Of a stretch of DNA of 64,000 bases, positions 60,696 through 64,000 are shown one piece after another (within the stretch, counting starts at the first letter, position 1; the number at the start of each line of letters is the position of its first letter). A model generated the notes under the pieces. It was given only the letters and a program-made list of their open reading frames with translations. It was not told the DNA's origin and did no database searches. Made by a program: the position numbers and the translations under genes. The DNA comes from JAFEDN01 sp965651935. Lineage in GTDB: Bacteria; Pseudomonadota; Gammaproteobacteria; Coxiellales; Coxiellaceae. Location: NCBI GenBank assembly GCA_965651935.1, contig CBFGTC010000005.1, positions 1-64,000 of the forward strand. The letters are read 5' to 3'.

Positions 60696-62278
60696 AACAA
60701 TTACGTCTTTATTATCATACTGTCCGTTATTTAATGCCAATTCAAATTTATGGGCGGCTTTGGTTTAAATTAAAAAAGCCTTCGGTGCGCACATTCAAGC
60801 ATATCCCGGCAATGGAGTTTCCCACTGTTAAAATCCCTTTTTTAGCTAAACCTGAAAATTATCTTTACACGATTTGTAAACAATATGCTGGTGATTGGCA
60901 AAGTCAATACCTGGAAAAATTGTTTTTGTACCACTTACATTATTTTGATTATCCAGAATATAAATGGCTAATACCCGTGTGGATCAAGCAAAATTCTCCT
61001 GGAACCTATCCAAGTTGGGATTCTTATCCATTATCGATGCGAATTGTGAATTGGATAAAATGGATTTTAGCTGGTCATCAAGAGTCCGTGAGCACGTTGT
61101 TGAGTTTAATGGCGCAAGCAGATTATTTGAGCCGGCGTTTAGAATTCCATTTATTAGGAAATCATTTGTTGGCAAACGCGAAGGCTTTACTCTTTGCAGG
61201 GGTTTTTTTTGGAGCGGCAGGAGATAATTGGCGAGAAAAAGCCCTAGTTATTTTAGACAATCAACTGGACAAACAAATTTTAGCAGATGGCGGTCATATT
61301 GAAAGAAGTACGCAATATCATTGTTTGGTTTTAGAAGATTTATTGGATTGTGTCAATTTATTAAAAATCTATGGTAAAGTAATTCCTGTCAAATGGTCGA
61401 ATTGCATATATAAAATGTTGCAATGGTTGGAGGTGATGAGCCATCCAGACGGTGATATCGCTTTATTTAACGATGCAACACTTAAGACAACGCCCTCTCC
61501 AGCTAAATTAATCGAATACGCTAATTTATTAGGGTATACCTTTACTTCTCCCAAAGGATCGCATTTTTTAAAGACCAGTGGTTATGCACGTTTGCAGCGA
61601 AATAAGGCGCATGTATTGATAGACGTAGCGCCATTAGGACCTGATTATTTGTTAGGGCACGCTCATGCCGATACCTTTACTTTTGAACTATCGCTAGAAA
61701 AACAACGAATCATTGTTAATTCCGGAATCTCCACTTACGCCAACAATTCAGAGCGATTACTGCAACGTGGTACTTTAGCACATAACACACTAATGATTGA
61801 TCATACTAATTCATCGGAAATTTGGTCTAGCTTTAGAGTAGCAAAACGAGCGAAAGTGAGTCATATTAATTTTTCCTTTGGCCAGGATACCGATAAAATT
61901 TCAGCCGAACATGATGGTTATCACAGTAAGATGAAAATTATCCATGAAAGGTCTTGGCAATTAACTAAATATGAACTGAGAATAGAAGATAAGCTACGGG
62001 GCAAGGGGGTTCATTATGTGACCATTCCGTTTCACTTGCATCCGGATTTGACCCCTGAATTGCTTGATGCCAATCAAGTTGTTATTCGTAAAGAAAATCG
62101 ACTATTAGCAAAAGTATATTTAGATTCGCAATTAGTGTGGAGTTTAAAACCGGGAAATTTCTATCCTGACTTTGGCATAGCCATTGCCAATTGGCGCATT
62201 ATAGGTGAAAACCGCATAAAGCTACCGCTCCAAGTTTCGCATTTATTTGTTTGGGAATGTTCGGAGAATGCTCGATGA
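60692..62278 (+). CDS. heparinase II/III family protein in the polysaccharide operon
   Basis: 528 aa. The N-terminal alpha/alpha-toroid part includes LYHLHYFDYPEY, WDSYPLSMRIVNWIKW and HLLGNHLLANAKALLFAG, plus DGGHIERSTQYHCLVLEDLL with the catalytic-type His/Tyr pattern. The C-terminal beta-sandwich has LLGHAHADTFTFELSLEKQ and TLAHNTLMIDHTNSSEIWSSF, as in heparinase II/III lyases. It has no signal peptide and so appears cytoplasmic, unlike degradative lyases. Such genes recur inside capsule and exopolysaccharide loci, where their role is uncertain (trimming or quality control). It is coupled to wecB and to the following glycosyltransferase by 4-base overlaps. Confidence 0.9.
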   Translation: MKQLRLYYHTVRYLMPIQIYGRLWFKLKKPSVRTFKHIPAMEFPTVKIPFLAKPENYLYTICKQYAGDWQSQYLEKLFLYHLHYFDYPEYKWLIPVWIKQNSPGTYPSWDSYPLSMRIVNWIKWILAGHQESVSTLLSLMAQADYLSRRLEFHLLGNHLLANAKALLFAGVFFGAAGDNWREKALVILDNQLDKQILADGGHIERSTQYHCLVLEDLLDCVNLLKIYGKVIPVKWSNCIYKMLQWLEVMSHPDGDIALFNDATLKTTPSPAKLIEYANLLGYTFTSPKGSHFLKTSGYARLQRNKAHVLIDVAPLGPDYLLGHAHADTFTFELSLEKQRIIVNSGISTYANNSERLLQRGTLAHNTLMIDHTNSSEIWSSFRVAKRAKVSHINFSFGQDTDKISAEHDGYHSKMKIIHERSWQLTKYELRIEDKLRGKGVHYVTIPFHLHPDLTPELLDANQVVIRKENRLLAKVYLDSQLVWSLKPGNFYPDFGIAIANWRIIGENRIKLPLQVSHLFVWECSENAR

Positions 62279-63516
62279 AAATTTTATTATTTAGTGAGTA
62301 CTTTCCTCCTGAATATAATGCGGCGGCATCCAGAGTATTTGAGCAAGCGTATTATTGGCAAAAGCGAGGTCATGAAGTCACGGTGGTTACAACCCAACCT
62401 AATTTTCCTGAGGGCAAATTATTTCCAAACTATAAAAATAGCATGTATTATTCAGAAATTATGGATAACATTCGAGTGATCCGCGTTAAAACGTTTATAA
62501 CAAGGAATAAAGGAGTTTTTTTAAGATCAATTGATTATGCCTCCTATCTTTTGCCGGGGTTGATAGCTGGTTTATTGCAGAAAAAGCCAGATATCATTAT
62601 TGCCAATTGTCCGACTCCGTTTGCAGGATTGGTGGGTATAATGACGGGACGTTTGCGCTCAATTCCATGTGTATTACAAGTCAGTGACCTTTGGCCAGCT
62701 TCCATTGTGGCGGTGGGTGCAATGCGTAAAAATTTTGCGATAAAATTTTTAGAAAAATTTGAATTATTTTTATATCATGCCGCGTATAAAGTAATTGTAT
62801 TAACAGCGGCGTTTAAACAAAATTTAATCGGTCGAGGTATTAATGCAGATAAAATCCACGTTGTTTTAAACGGTGTGGATTTAAATCGCTTTTATCCTCA
62901 GCCTAAAAATTGGCAACTGGCGGCGCAATTAAAATTGAATCCAAACTATTTTATCGTAGGATATATAGGCACCTTCGGTATGGCGCATGCGTTAGAAAAT
63001 ATTCTTCATGCCGCAGCGCTAATTAAAAAAAACACATATATTCATTTTTTATTTATTGGAACGGGAGCAGAGCGAGAAAAATTATGTGATATAGTAAAAA
63101 ATTTATGCTTAACCAATGTCACGATATTATTATCGCAACCGAAAGAGCGTATTGCTGAATTTTGGAGTTTATGCGACTTGGCGTTGGTGCATCTCAAAGA
63201 TAATCCCGTTTTTAACGAAGTCATACCATCCAAAATTTTTGAAGCCATGGGTATGGGGAAACCGCTTCTTATCGCCGCTCCAGATGGTGAAGCAACCCAG
63301 CTTATTAAAAAAGAACAGATCGGCTTAGTTGTTCCTCCCGAAGATCCTAATCGGCTAGCTGAAACCATTATTTTTGCGAGTGAGAATCAGTTAATCATGG
63401 AGGAAATGGCTAAAAAGAGTAAACTGACTGCGAAAAAATACAGCCGGGAAAGCCAGGCGGATGCTATTTTGAATATTATTGAATTTAAAGAATCGTCGGT
63501 GATCTCCGAAATTTAG
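62275..63516 (+). CDS. glycosyltransferase family 4, WbuB-like
   Basis: About 413 aa from ATG 62275, which overlaps the previous stop (ATGA) and has GGAG upstream; the frame is open from 62251. The start MKILLFSEYFPPEYNAAASR, the segment EVTVVTTQPNFPEGK and VLQVSDLWPASIVAVGAM are typical of WbuB-type enzymes that transfer N-acetylhexosamines such as FucNAc. The donor-binding half has VGYIGTFGMAHALENILHAA and PSKIFEAMGMGKPLLIAAPDGEA, with the E-x7-E type pair. It acts at the inner face of the membrane on the lipid-linked repeat unit. Its exact sugar cannot be read from sequence. Confidence 0.93.
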   Translation: MKILLFSEYFPPEYNAAASRVFEQAYYWQKRGHEVTVVTTQPNFPEGKLFPNYKNSMYYSEIMDNIRVIRVKTFITRNKGVFLRSIDYASYLLPGLIAGLLQKKPDIIIANCPTPFAGLVGIMTGRLRSIPCVLQVSDLWPASIVAVGAMRKNFAIKFLEKFELFLYHAAYKVIVLTAAFKQNLIGRGINADKIHVVLNGVDLNRFYPQPKNWQLAAQLKLNPNYFIVGYIGTFGMAHALENILHAAALIKKNTYIHFLFIGTGAEREKLCDIVKNLCLTNVTILLSQPKERIAEFWSLCDLALVHLKDNPVFNEVIPSKIFEAMGMGKPLLIAAPDGEATQLIKKEQIGLVVPPEDPNRLAETIIFASENQLIMEEMAKKSKLTAKKYSRESQADAILNIIEFKESSVISEI

Positions 63517-63555
63517 ATTGATATCCCTAATGGGTTTGAGAGGTGTTTAAAATAG

Positions 63556-64000
63556 ATGAATTTATTACTTAAAAATTTTTTATGTACCTTTTCGGTTCGT
63601 TGTATGGTCCTTATGTCTGGATTTATTGTCAGTATTTTCAGTGCACACTTTTTAGGGCCTGTCGGCAGAGGTAAATATTTTTTTGTTACTTCTCTGTCTG
63701 TTTTATTAGTGCAAATATGTTCTTTAGGGATTCCGTCTAGCTCTACCTTTTTGGTTGCTAAAAATCCCGCGGTTTTAGGTAAGTTAATGATAAATTCGAT
63801 GTGGATTTCACTGATTTTAGGTTTAGGCTCAGCGGTAATCATCACCGGATTTTTTCACTTGCGTCATTCAGCCTCTGAGGTAATGCTCATTATTATGCTG
63901 GTCCCTGCCTCATTATTTTATCTTTTTGGAACTAATTTATTGATAGGAATTAATAAAATTAAAGTTTTTAATTTATTTCAAATCAGTAGTAATTTAGGCG
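63556..64000 (+). CDS. polysaccharide flippase/membrane protein (Wzx-like), cut by the window edge
   Basis: The first 148 codons of a gene that runs past 64000. The product is very hydrophobic, with at least four membrane helices. MVLMSGFIVSIFSAHFLGPV and GRGKYFFVTSLSVLLVQI match the beginning of the MVF/Wzx polysaccharide transporter family (GPxGxGxY-type loop). The ATG at 63556 has AGGTG about 10 bases upstream. It would move the lipid-linked repeat unit across the inner membrane, which fits the Wzy-dependent system indicated by wza and wzc. Confidence 0.82.
   Translation, partial: MNLLLKNFLCTFSVRCMVLMSGFIVSIFSAHFLGPVGRGKYFFVTSLSVLLVQICSLGIPSSSTFLVAKNPAVLGKLMINSMWISLILGLGSAVIITGFFHLRHSASEVMLIIMLVPASLFYLFGTNLLIGINKIKVFNLFQISSNLG

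Overview
The window looks like the chromosome of an AT-rich, host-associated gammaproteobacterium, most likely of the order Legionellales (Coxiella/Legionella/Aquicella-like). This is inferred from the housekeeping genes (metE, metF, murB, cbpA/cbpM, lhr, an outer-membrane beta-barrel protein) lying beside very large eukaryotic-like proteins with ankyrin and Sel1 repeats, YopT-like and OTU-like cysteine protease domains and Ser-rich C-terminal tails. No secretion-system gene is in the window, so effector status is inference.

Layout. 0.1-4.5 kb: an unknown protein with a Ser-rich tail, a noncoding stretch with hairpins, an exported DUF1254/DUF1214-type protein and an Hsp20 chaperone. 4.7-9.3 kb: a SAM-II-type riboswitch with a short leader ORF ahead of metE-metF, then murB. 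9.3-19.6 kb: one 3431-residue protein with a C58-like protease, ankyrin repeats, a second Cys/His domain, an OTU domain and two blocks of Sel1 repeats. 19.6-22.2 kb: a 155-bp palindromic MITE-like element, a beta-barrel protein and an L,D-transpeptidase-type protein. 22.3-31.6 kb: a PLP decarboxylase with an extra N-terminal region, an MFS transporter overlapping a GacA/LetA-type regulator, a second MFS transporter, and a hybrid histidine kinase directly behind a putative effector gene. 31.8-35.1 kb: small proteins, a PrpB-family lyase and cbpA-cbpM. 35.3-41.1 kb: an lhr-type helicase with no normal start codon, a decayed aminoglycoside phosphotransferase pseudogene and an MFS transporter.

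41.4-51.3 kb: two large putative effectors (1099 and 2098 aa) and a truncated third ORF in a minus-strand tandem. They are linked by a 339-bp, about 99% identical direct repeat that carries the shared C-terminal tail of one gene and the start of the next. This is the clearest sign of recent recombination here. 51.5-55.9 kb: a PEBP-family protein, a secreted NodB-type deacetylase, a small interrupted ORF, an unknown protein with one membrane segment and an FAD monooxygenase.

55.9-64.0 kb: a polysaccharide export/assembly operon (wzb, wza, wzc, wecB, a heparinase II/III-like gene, a glycosyltransferase and the start of a flippase), tightly packed and running off the right edge. It probably makes and exports a capsule or exopolysaccharide with an N-acetylmannosamine-type sugar.
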